Shown: positions 36,163 to 49,395 of the stretch, piece after piece
How positions within the stretch are numbered: position 1 is the stretch's first letter
How the letters are laid out: each line of letters starts with the position of its first letter
Source: Macrostomum hystrix
Taxonomy: Eukaryota; Platyhelminthes; Macrostomidae
Length of the DNA: 64,000 bases
Assembly: GCA_950097015.1 (NCBI GenBank)
Contig: CATNEN010000025.1
Span: 744,001 to 808,000 of the forward strand
Direction: 5' to 3'
Notes under the pieces: model-generated
What the model was told of the DNA's origin: nothing
The model's input: the letters and a program-made list of their open reading frames with translations, nothing else
The model's database searches: none
Program-made: the position numbers and the translations under genes

Positions 36163-36443
36163 CATACATGCGCAACACCCGGCCGACCCGGCCGAACCGG
36201 CCGGGTGAAACGAGGGCCAAGCAAGGTAAGTCGCAAAAACCAATAGACCAAGCGCAAAAAAATCAAAGGGGGGACCAAGGGACAAAAAAGGAAGGCGTGA
36301 AGAAAAGGAAAAAGGGGAGAGAAAAAGAGAGCAAATGAGAGCAAACTAAGTCGTAAATAGAGCAATGAAATGAACTAAGTCGCAAATGAGAGCAAAAACT
36401 AAGTCGCATGGCCGGCTAAGATTTGGGAGGTTGCGCATGTATG
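36163..36443. mobile_element. 281-bp MITE with 14-bp TIRs (hAT- or P-like)
   Basis: Perfect terminal inverted repeats CATACATGCGCAAC (36163-36176) and its reverse complement (36430-36443), flanked by a perfect 8-bp duplication GAAGTGAG. The interior holds a GC palindrome region (CCGGCCGACCCGGCCGAACC) and repeated ACTAAGTCGCAAA. No transposase is encoded, so it needs one in trans. An 8-bp duplication fits hAT or P superfamilies. The CA...TG ends recall P more than the usual hAT CAG start. Confidence 0.85.
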
Positions 36444-36451
36444 GAAGTGAG
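36444..36451. repeat. 8-bp target-site duplication, right
   Basis: GAAGTGAG directly after the right terminus of the MITE, identical to 36155-36162. Confidence 0.85.
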
Positions 36452-36621
36452 GGTACCAAACAATTTTTCATTCAAACAGCCCTTTAATCTCATCTACCAA
36501 TTGTTTAGGAAGATTCTATTTTGGTCTGCTACCCTTTAGACAATCTTAGTTGTGCCATTGTATCTAAATAATGAATCCAATGCAGTATAGTTGTGAAAGT
36601 CAGATTGTCATGGGCAGTGAT

Positions 36622-36689
36622 AATGTAGTGATACATTGTTAGTGGTTAGGCTTGAGTCTGTTACTAGATTAACTGTAGTAACACTGGTG
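36622..36689. repeat. Right direct repeat flanking the MITE
   Basis: Partner of 36032-36092 with a 7-bp insertion (TTGAGTC). The pair brackets the MITE at a distance of about 590 bp. Confidence 0.75.
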
Positions 36690-38793
36690 TAGCTCAATTA
36701 AACCCAAATATATTGTGCTGATGTTTGTTCTTTTATTATTTGCTTATTAACATTATACAATAGTTTCATTAAAATAGTAGCTGTATATAGAAAATACAAA
36801 CCATTAATTTTACTTATATATTATTTTTTGTTAAGCTAGTTAATAATAATAATTATGATAATTGATTACACCTGTCCCAATTGGGCCAGATATGCAGCTG
36901 GCAGCACAGCCATAGCTATATTATTTATATGGTGCATGTTCTATCACGGTATCAGTTGAATATAAATTAGGCTTAATAATGTCAATTTTAGGCAAACTAT
37001 TATGTACTTTTAAAGGTTGATTTCTTTCATTTCATATTTATCACTTGTTGTCTAAAGCAAGAATTTATATGCTTAGTGTGTAAGAAAAGCATTTTTTGAC
37101 ACTTTCTTTTATGTTTTGACAGTTTTGTATAGGCAATTCATAATCATTTATCTATATATAAATATTATTGAGTTATCAGCAAATAAGCATTAAATTGTGC
37201 CTAATACAAGAATGCCTTATAAAGATTTACAATGTAGCAAAGTAGTTGGAGTAGTATGAACTACTACTTAGGCCTAAGTGTGTTTTCTCTTATACCCTAG
37301 GGTACAAATAATTTTACTCTTAATAAAAGTAAAAACATGTTACTGTTACAACAAAATCATTTTATTGTATTTTATTAATAATTTTAGATTAGTTTTTTAA
37401 GCATAGTAGATATAAAATACAAATGATATAAAGCATCCTTAAAACCAGAAGTTTAAAAGTGTGAAACACATACCAAATGCCACAAAAGCACTAAAATTAA
37501 AAGTACCATGAGTGGACACTAGTACATAAGTAGATTTCCCAAGTCTTGCAGATCTTTTACAAATTTTTAAAACATTTTAAACATGGTAACTCTAAGCTGC
37601 AACTAGAATCTGGATAAAATAGAATAAAAATAGACAGATTTCATGAAAATAAAAGATTATTATTTTTTGGACAAACTAGAGCCAGGTTTTCTGAGGATGA
37701 GTTTTTTAATACTGTTACCTTCTTTATTAATCTCAATGTGATAGCTACCAAAGTTTTAGGCCTTAATTTATATATCTTATTTGTGGGAATTCTTGAAGTG
37801 TGAAGTATGAAACAACACATTAGTGTTAGTGAGACAAAGCATTTTCATATTGATACAGAAAGCACAATAAGAAATAATATTTTCTAAGAAACAGATCCAG
37901 AAAGTTTTCAAAAGCCTAGGTGCCAACTTATCTATTATTAAAAGTTGCACAAGTTACACAAATTCAATTTTTTAATGTAGTAATTGAACTACTAATTGAT
38001 AGTAGTAGACAAAAATGGCAAGGCTCATTTGGTGATAAGATAGTATGTTACAGTAAATTCTAACAGTTACGATCATATAAACATGGTAAAAGACCAAATC
38101 TGCTAATTGCTTTGCCAATTTTAAATAGCTCCATGATCCATGAAAATCAAGCTGTGATAATTTTATATTCACTTTTAATTGGTGTTTCTTAAAGAAGGGG
38201 TGACAATATTAGTTGGCCTGCAGTTTTTAAGAGCTGACTTTTAGTTATTTTGCAAGACTAGAATCAATTTGTCTAAAAATCTAAGATTATGTAGCAAATT
38301 AGGTTTTAGTGTTGCAGAAGCAGATCTACTTATGCATATGTGCATGTATATTATACTCACGTGTATTCACATGTACAGCATTATCAGTCCATTTTATATT
38401 TTTATGATATAAGCAAGCAATAAAAATATTCTGTTTTCAATATTTAAATTTTCATCTTTTTATTTGAGCACTGAAAAAATAAGTAAATATCAATCAAATA
38501 TAGTTCAACTTGTTCAACTAGCCCTACTTGTAGAGCCTTTGTGCACTACACTCTATTATTTGCCCTCTTCCCTTCTATTACAAACTTCAAAATAAAATGT
38601 ACAGCCATCCTAGTGTGCGCATATTTCTGTCTATAGTCTATGTCTATGTCCACAGACTTTCAACATATATTCCAACAGACTAAAATTATATGCCTATCAA
38701 AAACTATTTACATGTTGCAGACAACTAAAAAGTTAATAACAACTTGTCAAAACTGCTAAAATAACAAAAAAGCTTCATCAATACTTCAAAGTT
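36690..38793. other. AT-rich spacer upstream of FAM114A
   Basis: About 2.1 kb of AT-rich single-copy DNA with no array. The FAM114A promoter must lie here or further upstream, but I see no clear core element. ACTTCAAAG lies two bases before the FAM114A ATG and could be a trans-splice acceptor. Confidence 0.4.
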
Positions 38794-40676
38794 ATGTCTG
38801 AATCAGAGGGCGATTTCGAAAGTGCCGACGAGGAAGCAGTGGCTCCAGCACAGTCTGCGAGTGAGAAAAAAGCAGTGGCAGATAGCGAACCCTCTGCTGC
38901 TGCTGAGGGTGCTGTTGATGCACCAGTGGTAATTAATCAGCCGCCAACTGCGGCACAAACTGATGCTGCTGGTCCCGCTGTTGAAGTCAGCTATGGTGGG
39001 GGCGGAGGAGGCGGAGGTTGGACCTCCTGGGGCCTGTCCTGGGGCCAGAGTCTAATCTCGGGAGCGAAATCGGGCGTGTCGGTTCTAGCCAAAGAGCTTG
39101 GCGATGGTATAGGTACCGTGTCGCGAACGGTTGAATCTGTGCTAGACGCACCGCCACCAGAGGAAATGGCTGGCGGTGCTGGCGCCTCAGCTGATCAGCA
39201 GCTAGAAGGAGCATCCACTGATTCTACTAATAATGCTACTGCTGCCAGCGATGCTGCCCCGTCTGCGAGTGGCAATGAGACTCATAGTGCTGCTGGTACT
39301 GGTGGCAGTTGGCTTCAGTCAAGTTGGCGCGTGGGCGGTGCGCTAACAACGTCGGTTAGCCAGACTGGCAGCTACCTGGTTACTGGCGGCCTAGATCTAT
39401 TAGAAGCTTTAGGCAAGCGAACAATGGACGCTTTGCACGAGACCGATCCTGGTTTTCAGCGAACCAAAGTCCTGCTAGGCAGGAATCGCCGACCGAATCT
39501 ATCTGAATTGTTGCGCGAAGCTCAGGCTAGCGGAGCTGCAGCCGCGGCTGCGACATCCGGAGCCGAGCCGGGCCCAGACGGATCTGCTCCTAGTGGAGCA
39601 GGCGATCCAGACATTGATTCGCCAGATTTCGCTTGCCAATTCGATCGGCTGAATGGATCGGCCTATTTAGACGGCTTGCAAACTTTAGCCAATCAGTGCG
39701 AGCTCAGATTGCAAGCTAAGCTGAGCACCAGGCCTAGCATGAGGCCGGTGATGGCGCAGATTTTGGAGCGTCTAGAACGAGTTCGCGCCGAAGGCAACGA
39801 GGATGACGATGAGGAGGGTGGCGAGAGGCGACCGACTACTCTTGAGTCCGCCTTGTCCAGTCTACCAGACCAATACGCTTCAGCTAATGCTTGGCTTAGC
39901 AACGCGGTTGCTGTCGATTGTCTCCATGGCAACGGGGGGAACGCATCGTCTGAGGAAACAGCTGGAAGCAAAGATGTGGCCGCTTTGCAGGTGTGTGCCA
40001 TTTCTGTTTAACTGGGTCTTAGAGCTCATTAAAAAAAGTTCAATCTCAGATAATTAGTCAAATCTCAAATCCTTCTTCAAGACCAATTGATCAGTCAAAT
40101 CCTTTAAGACCGCTTAATCAGCTAAATCCTTCCTTCGTCAATATTGTCTCTTAATTTGATAATCACAGGATTATTAATGGATTTACACAGATAAAAAATA
40201 AGACTTATATTTTACTTTAATTTTTATCCTCAAAATAATTGCGAGGCCAGGTCGATTGCGTGCGCCGTCTGGCCGCCCTTACCGCAGCCACCATTCACTA
40301 CCTGTTGAAAGCTGCCAGCCTGGCCTCTGCCGCCGCAGTTGCTGCCGCAGCCGCCGCATCAGCTGAATCGGACGCCGCCTCCGCCGCCGCTGCGTCCGCT
40401 AAGTCTGCTGCTAGCGCTCTAGCTGGCCTCTGCTTCGCTCTGATTGGCTGCGCTGATGCTGTTCGCGAAAGGGCTTGCCTCAGCATTCAAGCTGCGGCCA
40501 ATGCCGGAAGTGCTGATGACGTCATCGATGAGCACGCAATCAATCAGGCCATGACCCAGGTCATCCTGGAAGCCGAGGGCGCCAAAGCCTATCTGCAGGA
40601 CGCTTTCATTCTGTTGGCGCCCGTCCTTCAATTGGCCGCTCTAGAAGAGCCTGTGTCTGCTACTACTGCTCAGTAG
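38794..40676 (+). CDS. FAM114A (NOXP20) family protein (2 exons, 540 aa)
   Basis: FAM114A1/A2 proteins are poorly understood and linked to Golgi/Rab2-associated traffic. Exons 38794-39990 and 40251-40676 join in phase 0 (TTGCAG|GTGTGT donor; GGCCAG|GTCGAT acceptor). Residues 1-65 are acidic and Ala-rich. A Gly run (~68-76) leads into WTSWGLSWGQSLISGAKSG, the family's Trp/Ser motif. LVTGGLDLLEALGKRTMDAL followed by DPGFQRTKVLLG is the most diagnostic block. The C-terminal exon has an Ala-rich helix and YLQDAFILLAPVLQ, matching the family's C-terminal YIQDAFQLLLPVLQ. Length is near that of vertebrate members. A possible poly(A) signal ATTAAA lies at 40718-40723. Confidence 0.9.
39991..40250 (+). 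other. FAM114A intron with short imperfect repeats
   Basis: Contains three diverged ~30-bp copies related to AATCAGTCAAATCCTT (about 40050-40130). Confidence 0.5.
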
Positions 40677-41370
40677 TCTATCGAGAATTTAATATTCTGA
40701 GACTATACATTTTTCGGATTAAATATTATTTTCCTACTGTTCAAGTTTAAAGGCGTTTATTGTTGAATTGCCATTCCTTGAAAGCAGTTATTTAACAGTA
40801 ACTCCATAATAATCATTCTTGTTTAGTTTGCTCGCTCGCATATAATGATTGGCAGAGAACACACCCTGACCCGATGTGTAAAATCGTGGTGCTTAAAGGT
40901 TTCAAATGTATTTTGTTGGTGGTGAACAGGCAAGAAATAATTCATTTATCTTTGTCTTTCTATCCTGTCAGATCAGATGTATCGTATATGTCAAACACAA
41001 CAGCAGGTCTTATGATAAAACTGTAGGAAATTATTAATTTTACATGACTCTGTTGTTTAAAAACTGTTGTTCGGTGAGTGTATTTTGCTGGTAAGTTGGT
41101 GTTTATCTTCTCAAATTGAACTTGATCGTTTTGGCACACTAATAATTAAAGAAAGCTATTTATTAAGCTTCCCATGAATTTATACCCAGATTAAGATAAA
41201 GTGTCTTGAGTTTTTTGCAAATACAAAAACTGCTTATTTATGAATCGACTGCATTCTTTTTTATTCTATAAGTTTCAATTCTGAATTTTCGTATTTATTA
41301 ATAGACAATAGCTAATTATATGCAGTTTATTATGTCAAGTAGGCGAATTATCTAGAACTTTTTTCTTTAG
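40677..41370. other. Spacer after FAM114A
   Basis: AT-rich unique sequence holding the 3' UTR of FAM114A (ATTAAA at 40718). No gene seen. Confidence 0.45.
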
Positions 41371-41374
41371 TGGG

Positions 41375-43700
41375 CCAATCGCCAAAGAGCGTGTTAATGG
41401 TCTCATTGCCAAATAATGTGTTTGGTGGTCTAATTGCCAAATTATGTGTTTGTTGGTCTAATTGCCAAATAATGTGTTTGGTGGTCTAATTGCCATAGAA
41501 TGTGTTTGGTGGTCTAATTGCCATAGAATGTGTTTGGTGGTCTAATTGCCATAGAATGTGTTTGGTGGTCTAATTGCCATAGAATGTGTTTGGTGGTCTA
41601 ATTGCCATAGAATGTGTTTGGTGGTCTAATTGCCATAGAATGTGTTTGGTGGTCTAATTGCCATAGAATGTGTTTAGTGGTCTAATTACCATAGAATGTG
41701 TTTAGTGGTCTAATTGCCATAGAATGTGTTTAGTGGTCTAATTACCATAGAATGTGTTTAGTGGTCTAATTACCATAGAATGTGTTTAGTGGTCTAATTG
41801 CCATAGAATGTGTTTAGTGGTCTAATTACCATAGAATGTGTTTAGTGGTCTAATTACTATAGAATGTGTTTAGTGGTCTAATTACTATAGAATGTGTTTA
41901 GTGGTCTAATTATCATAGAATGTGTTTAGTGGTCTAATTATCATAGAATGTGTTTAGTGGTCTAATTATCATAGAATGTGTTTAGTGGTCTAATTATCAT
42001 AGAATGTGTTTAGTGGTCTAATTATCATAGAATGTGTTTAGTGGTCTAATTATCATAGAATGTGTTTAGTGGTCTAATTACCATAGAATGTGTTTAGTGG
42101 TCTAATTACTATAGAATGTGTTTAGTGGTATAATTATCATAGAATTTGTTTAGTGGTCTAATTACCATAGAATGTGTTTAGTGGTCTAATTATCATAGAA
42201 TGTGTTTAGTGGTCTAATTATCATAGAATGTGTTTAGTGGTCTAATTACCATAGAATGTGTTTAGTGGTCTAGTTACTATAGAATGTGTTTAGTGGTCTA
42301 ATTACTATAGAATGTGTTTAGTGGTCTAATTATCATAGAATGTGTTTAGTGGTCTAATTATCATAGAATGTGTTTAGTGGTCTAATTATCATAGAATGTG
42401 TTTAGTGGTCTAATTATCATAGAATGTGTTTAGTGGTCTAATTACCATAGAATGTGTTTAGTGGTCTAATTACTATAGAATGTGTTTAGTGGTATAATTA
42501 TCATAGAATTTGTTTAGTGGTCTAATTACCATAGAATGTGTTTAGTGGTCTAATTATCATAGAATGTGTTTAGTGGTCTAATTATCATAGAATGTGTTTA
42601 GTGGTCTAATTACCATAGAATGTGTTTAGTGGTCTAGTTACTATAGAATGTGTTTAGTGGTCTAATTACTATAGAATGTGTTTAGTGGTCTAATTACTAT
42701 AGAATGTGTTTAGTGGTATAATTACTATAGAATGTGTTTAGTGGTATAATTATCATAGAATTTGTTTAGTGGTCTAATTACTATAGAATGTGTTTAGTGG
42801 TCTAATTATCATAGAATGTGTTTAGTGGTCTAATTATCATAGAATGTGTTTAGTGGTCTAATTATCATAGAATGTGTTTAGTGGTCTAATTACCATAGAA
42901 TGTGTTTAGTGGTCTAATTACCATAGAATGTGTTTAGTGGTCTAATTACTATAGAATGTGTTTAGTGGTCTAATTACTATAGAATGTGTTTAGTGGTATA
43001 ATTACTATAGAATGTGTTTAGTGGTATAATTATCATAGAATTTGTTTAGTGGTCTAATTACCATAGAATGTGTTTAGTGGTCTAATTATCATAGAATGTG
43101 TTTAGTGGTCTAATTATCATAGAATGTGTTTAGTGGTCTAATTATCATAGAATGTGTTTAGTGGTCTAATTATCATAGAATGTGTTTAGTGGTCTATTTA
43201 TCATAGAATGTGTTTAGTGGTATAATTACCATAGAATGTGTTTAGTGGTCTAATTATCATAGAATGTGTTTGGTGGTCTAATTGCCATAGAATGTGTTTG
43301 GTGGTCTAATTACCATAGAATGTGTTTAGTGGTCTAATTACTATAGAATGTGTTTAGTGGTCTAATTACTATAGAATGTGTTTAGTGGTCTAATTACTAT
43401 AGAATGTGTTTAGTGGTCTAATTATCATAGAATGTGTTTAGTGGTCTAATTATCATAGAATGTGTTTAGTGGTCTAATTACTATAGAATGTGTTCAGTGG
43501 TCTAATTACTGTAGAATGTGTTTAGTGGTCTAATTACTATAGAATGTGTTTAGTGGTTAATTACTATAGAATGTGTTTAGTGGTATAATTATCATAGAAT
43601 TTGTTTAGTGGTCTAATTACCATAGAATGTGTTTAGTGGTCTAATTATCATAGAATGTGTTTAGTGGTCTAATTATCATAGAATGTGTTTAGTGGTCTAA
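41375..43700. repeat. 28-bp intergenic array, about 83 copies
   Basis: The unit core is AGAATGTGTTTAGTGGTCTA followed by ATTACCAT. The left edge has older-looking units (GGTGGTCTAATTGCC). The centre is dominated by TAGTGG with ATTATC or ATTACT. A 364-bp block (13 units) is marked by the GGTATAATTATCATAGAATT variant, which recurs at about 42127 and 42491 and again near 42740, 43025 and 43580. Confidence 0.96.
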
Positions 43701-43704
43701 TTTC

Positions 43705-43951
43705 TGTAGATATTATGTGCGAAAATTACATTCGAAGGTATCTACTGGGTTAATTACCTCAAAAGGTTATTATTTATGTAACTTTCATAAAAAGTATATT
43801 CTGGGTTATTTGTAATATAAGGTATTCAATGTGTGAATTACCATAGCAAGTTGTTTGATAGCTGTTTGCTGTCACTATTATAAGCAAAAAATAGGCAGCC
43901 TACCTACAGTAGTATATTTACGACTAAATTTCAGGCCAACAAGCAGTCGGC
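43705..43951 (+). promoter_or_regulatory. SMG7 5' flank with splice acceptor
   Basis: GACTAAATTTCAG|GCC at 43934/43935 is a good acceptor 17 bases before the SMG7 ATG. Either a 5'-UTR intron or a spliced leader joins here. The donor exon, if any, is not visible. Confidence 0.5.
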
Positions 43952-46900
43952 ATGACAACATCGGCTGCTCTGCACACCAGAGCCAAGGATCCAGTTAGCC
44001 AACTTCTGGCTCTGGCAGAAGAACAGCGGCAGCAACTGCAGCAGCAGCAGCAGGCATCCGATTCCCAGGATTCCAGTTGGGATCCGTTTCATCCCAGTTG
44101 GTTAGACCGTCTGGCCTTGTGCGACAGTCTCTATCGCCTGCTGTTCCTGGACTTGGAGACCGCTTTAGATCGAAAACTGGAACAGGAGCTCTGGAATATC
44201 GGCTTCAAAGAGCCCGTTGCTGCCGCTCAACGCGAGGCCAAGCTAGCAGGATCCTCTGGCCAGGCTAAGCTCACTGCTCTGCTTGAGCACGGCATTGGAT
44301 TCTATACTAACCTGCTCCAGGAGCTCTGCACCGTGTTTCAGGTGAGATAAACTGTCTCATCCCATCCCCCCCTCTCCCATTCTCATCCTCTCACTCCCTC
44401 ATGTCTGTCCCATTCTCCTCCTCTCATCCTCTCTCTCCCTCCCTCCCTCTCTCTCCCTCTCCCTCTCTCTCTCCCTCTCTCTCCCTCTCCCTCTCCCTCT
44501 CCCACTCTCTCCCTCTCCCTCTCTCCCCCTCTCCCTCTCCCCCTCTCCCATTCTCTCCCTCTCCCTCTCTCTCTCCCATTCTCATCCTTTCTCTCTCTCT
44601 CTCAAGCCTCTCCCATTCTCATTCTCTCTCTCTCGCCTCTCCCATTCTCATCCTCTCTATCCCTCGTGTCTCTCCCGTTCCCATCTTTGTCTCGCTCATA
44701 GGCCTCCATATCTTAGCATTATATTTATTCATATATAATATTTATATCTATTTTCTGTAATATGTTTCGCATTTAATTACCATTCCGTTGCCTCAGGTGA
44801 GCCTGCCGTGCCGAAAGCGCCTAGCCTACGGGCCCGTACTCGAACCGGTTGTACTGCACGTCAAAGCCAAATGGCCCACAGTTGGTTCCCTGGCCTACCT
44901 GTGCCAGCATTGCCTGGTTCACCTGGGTGACCTGTGCCGGTATCAGCGCCGATTGGACCAGGCCAAGCTATATTATACTTGGGCTGTTCACACCTGTCCT
45001 AGCAATGGCCATCCGTTTAATCAGCTAGCTATATTGGCTAGTCAAGAGGAGAATCGCCAGGTAAGTTGGCCATTCGTAGCAGCAATTTTTTGTTTGTGTA
45101 CGCATTTTTTAATGCAATAGATTATAGTGCTACTCATTTACCAGCTGTTCAGCCTCAGTTCAGCCAGCTGTCGAATTGGTACCAGCATCAGCTGGGGTAA
45201 TTGAGGGTGGATGTGGCGTCTCAACAGTCCATGGACTGAACAGCCATACGCAGCATTATAATGCGCCGCCCAATAGCTGGCCCACCTGGGAAAATTGCTA
45301 TTTATTTTTGTTGTTATTATTGTTATTTTACCTATATTATTGCCACCAGGGCTTCAATCACTATTGTCCTGATCAAATCTAGCAGAGCCTTCCCGTCTGC
45401 CGCCCCGTGTCCAGGTGGCCACATTCTTTTACTACATCCGTGCCATCTCGTGCGCGACGCCGTTCACAGCGGCCCGCGCCAACCTGGAGAAACTGCTGGC
45501 TAACCAGGCCCGCTCGGCCAAGGCCTGCCTGACTCTAACTGGCAGCGGCGGCGGGCACGAACGACCAGGCGTACTATTTCTGCACTATCACGCCCTGCTC
45601 ATTGCTGCCAGGGATGTTGTCAGGGCTAGGCAATTGTGGGACGCATTTGTTGCCGCCTACGCTTTGCGCCCGGACAATCATTGGGAGGATTGTGTACACA
45701 TGGTGGCTATTCACGCATTCGCTATGCACCGGATGCTTGCTCAGGTATAAATACCCTTGAGTTTCTGTTTCAAATATGACGGCTTTCAAGTGCCAGACCT
45801 AGGACACTGAGCATGGAATCAGTGTGATTCTGATTGCTAAATCTGAGTGATTCCGATTGATAAATCTGAGTGATTCTGATTGATAAATCTGAGTGATTCT
45901 GATTGCTAAATCTGAGTGATTCCGATTGATAAACCTGATCGATTCTGATTGATAAATCTGAGTGATTCTGATTGCTAAATCTGAGTGATTCCGATTGATA
46001 AATCTGAGTGATTCTGATTGATAAATCTGAGTGATTCTGATTGCTAAATCTGAGTGATTCCGATTGATAAACCTGATCGATTCTGATTGATAAATCTGAG
46101 TGATTCTGATTGATAAATCTGAGTGATTCTGATTGCTCAATCTGAGTGATTCCGATTGATAAATCTGAGTGATTCTGATTGCTCAATCTGAGTGATTCTA
46201 ATTGATAAATCTGAGTGATTCTGATTGCTCAATCTGAGTGATTCCGATTGATAAATCTGAGTGATTCTGATTGCTCAATCTGAGTGATTCTGATTGCTCA
46301 ATCTGAGTGATTCTGATTGATAAATCTGAGTGATTCTGATTGCTCAATCTGAGTGATTCTGATTGATAAATCTGAGTGATTCTGATTGATAAATCTGAGT
46401 GATTCCGATTGATAAATCTGAGTGATTCTGATTGATAAATCTGAGTGATTCTGATTGCTCAAGCAGAGTGATTCTGATTGCTAAATCTGAGTGATTCTGA
46501 TTGATAAATCTGAGTGATTCTGATTGCTCAATCTGAGTGATTCTGATTGATAAATCTGAGTGATTCTGATTGATAAATCTGAGGGATTCTGATTGATAAA
46601 TCTGAGTGATTCTGATTGCTCAATCTGAGTGATTCTGATTGATAAATCTGAGTGATTCTGATTGATAAATCTGAGTGATTCTGATTGATAAATCTGAGTG
46701 ATTCTGATTGATAAATCTGAGTGATTCCGATTGATAAATCTGAGTGATTCTGATTGATAAATCTGAGTGATTCTGATTGCTCAATCTGAGTGATTCTGAT
46801 TGATAAATCTGAGTGATTCTGATTGATAAATCTGAGTGATTCTGATTGATAAATCTGAGTGATTCTGATTGCTCAATCTGAGTGATTCTGATTGATAAAT

Positions 46901-49357
46901 CTGAGTGATTCTGATTGATAAATCTGAGTGATTCTGATTGCTCAATCTGAGTGATTCTGATTGATAAATCTGAGTGATTCTGATTGATAAATCTGAGTGA
47001 TTCTGATTGCTCAATCTGAGTGATTCTGATTGATAAATCTGAGTGATTCTGATTGATAAATCTGAGTGATTCTGATTGCTCAATCTGAGGGATTCTGATT
47101 GATAAATCTGAGGGATTCTGATTGATAAATCTGAGTGATTCTGATTGCTCAATCTGAGTGATTCTGATTGATAAATCTGAGTGATTCTGATTGATAAATC
47201 TGAGTGATTCTGATTGATAAATCTGAGTGATTCTGATTGATAAATCTAAGGGATTCTGATTGATAAATGTGAGTGATTCTGATTGATAAATCTGAGGGAT
47301 TCTGATTGATAAATCTGAGGGATTCTGATTGATAAATCTGAGTGATTCTGATTGATAAATCTGAGTGATTCTGATTGATAAATCTGAGTGATTCTGATTG
47401 CTCAAGCAGAGTGATTCTGATTGCTAAATCTGAGTGATTCTGATTGATAAATCTGAGTGATTCTGATTGCTCAATCTGAGTGATTCTGATTGATAAATCT
47501 GAGTGATTCTGATTGATAAATCTGAGTGATTCTGATTGCTCAATCTGAGTGATTCTGATTGATAAATCTGAGTGATTCTGATTGATAAATCTGAGTGATT
47601 CTGATTGCTCAATCTGAGTGATTCTGATTGATAAATCTGAGTGATTCTGATTGATAAATCTGAGTGATTCTGATTGCTCAATCTGAGGGATTCTGATTGA
47701 TAAATCTGAGGGATTCTGATTGATAAATCTGAGTGATTCTGATTGCTCAATCTGAGTGATTCTGATTGATAAATCTGAGTGATTCTGATTGCTCAATCTG
47801 AGTGATTCTGATTGATAAATCTGAGTGATTCTGATTGATAAATCTGAGTGATTCTGATTGATAAATCTAAGGGATTCTGATTGATAAATCTGAGTGATTC
47901 TGATTGATAAATCTGAGGGATTCTGATTGATAAATCTGAGGGATTCTGATAGATAAATCTGAGTGATTCTGATTGATAAATCTGAGTGATTCTGATTGCT
48001 CAATCTGAGTGATTCTGATTGATAAATCTGAGTGATTCTGATTGATAAATCTGAGTGATTCTGATTGCTCAATCTGAGTGATTCTGATTGATAAATCTGA
48101 GGGATTCTGATTGATAACTCTCCGAGTGCCGAATTCGAAGAAGGGATATTTGGGGCTAAATGTGAGATCGTTCGATGTTCTCGTGCTAGATGTGTGTGAC
48201 TAGATGCGTTCTACTATAGCTGTGAAGCCAGACTAGCTGGGGTCCAACCGCTCATCCACTGGCTCTCCCCGGTGCCGCAGGGCGAGCCGGACTCCTCAGA
48301 GCTGTTGTCTTTGCAGCGCCATGCCACTGCTCAGCTGCTTGAACTGCTGGCGGACATCAGCCACGCCGCTCTGGCCTCTCTTCCATCATCAACTGCCGCC
48401 GGCTCCGCCGTGGCTTCTGTCATCTGCAACCAGCCGCAGCTAGCCGGGCTGCACATCCTGCTGCGCTGCTGCGAGCTGAAGCCGTCTGCCAGTCTGCAGC
48501 AGCAGCACAATCAGCTGGGTCTGGCTAGGCTGGCCTGCTTATTGAATAGGCTGCAATTGATTCTACCCGGTCCACTGCTGAAGCCAGCTGAAAAGTTGTA
48601 CTCTGCTCAACAGGCTGAGCACAGTCAATCTTTGCTACTGCCCGAGTTTCAACTATTGCAAGGATTTTTACCGCTTTTTCCTAAGTTAAGAAATAATCAG
48701 CAGCAGCAGCAGCAGCAGTGGCCAGTCGAGAAGCAGCAGCAGCAGCAATCTCTGTCGTCGCTGCCACCAGAAACTATCAGCAGTTTGCGCGCGTCGGCCT
48801 GCGTTCAGCTGGGCCTTCGCCTGGCCGCCAGCCTCCCAGCCTGCCTGTTAGCCCAGCAGGCTCCGGGTAGCGAGGCTTCGGCCGGCTGGAGCTTCGTTGC
48901 CCCATTGCCACCCGCTGCTGGTCCGGCCGCTGCGGCCGCTGTCAAACAGCAATCAAAACCTGCTACTAGTAGCAACGATAGCAGCCCTCCTAAGCGATTT
49001 ACTGGCGGTCGAGCCAACCAACAGAATGTAGCTTTGCAGTCGTTGCTTAGCAACCGCGGACCTCAACAGCAACAACAGCAGCACCATCAACAATCGCCGC
49101 CATCTTCTCTGATGGCTGAAGAGTCTCCACCTGTGTCATCACACCAGCCCCGTGGAAAGCTAGTTATATCGTCTGAGATTGCGCGTAGTATCCAGGTTTG
49201 CACATTTTTTTAATTCTCTCACTATTTTGGGCTGCGAAAATTCATCCTCTACAAAATTCGATTACCCAGGAGCACGCGGCACAAGTTGCTTCAGCGAAGG
49301 CTGCCACTGAAGAGCAACAGTCGTCGAATCTCGGTGGTGCAGCGTCTAGCATTAGTC

Positions 49358-49395
<38 letters not shown>

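Noticed and set aside
45770-48072. Long antisense Ser/Asn/Gln/Ile frames
   Set aside because: The 23-bp unit is stop-free in all minus-strand phases; lies in an SMG7 intron.
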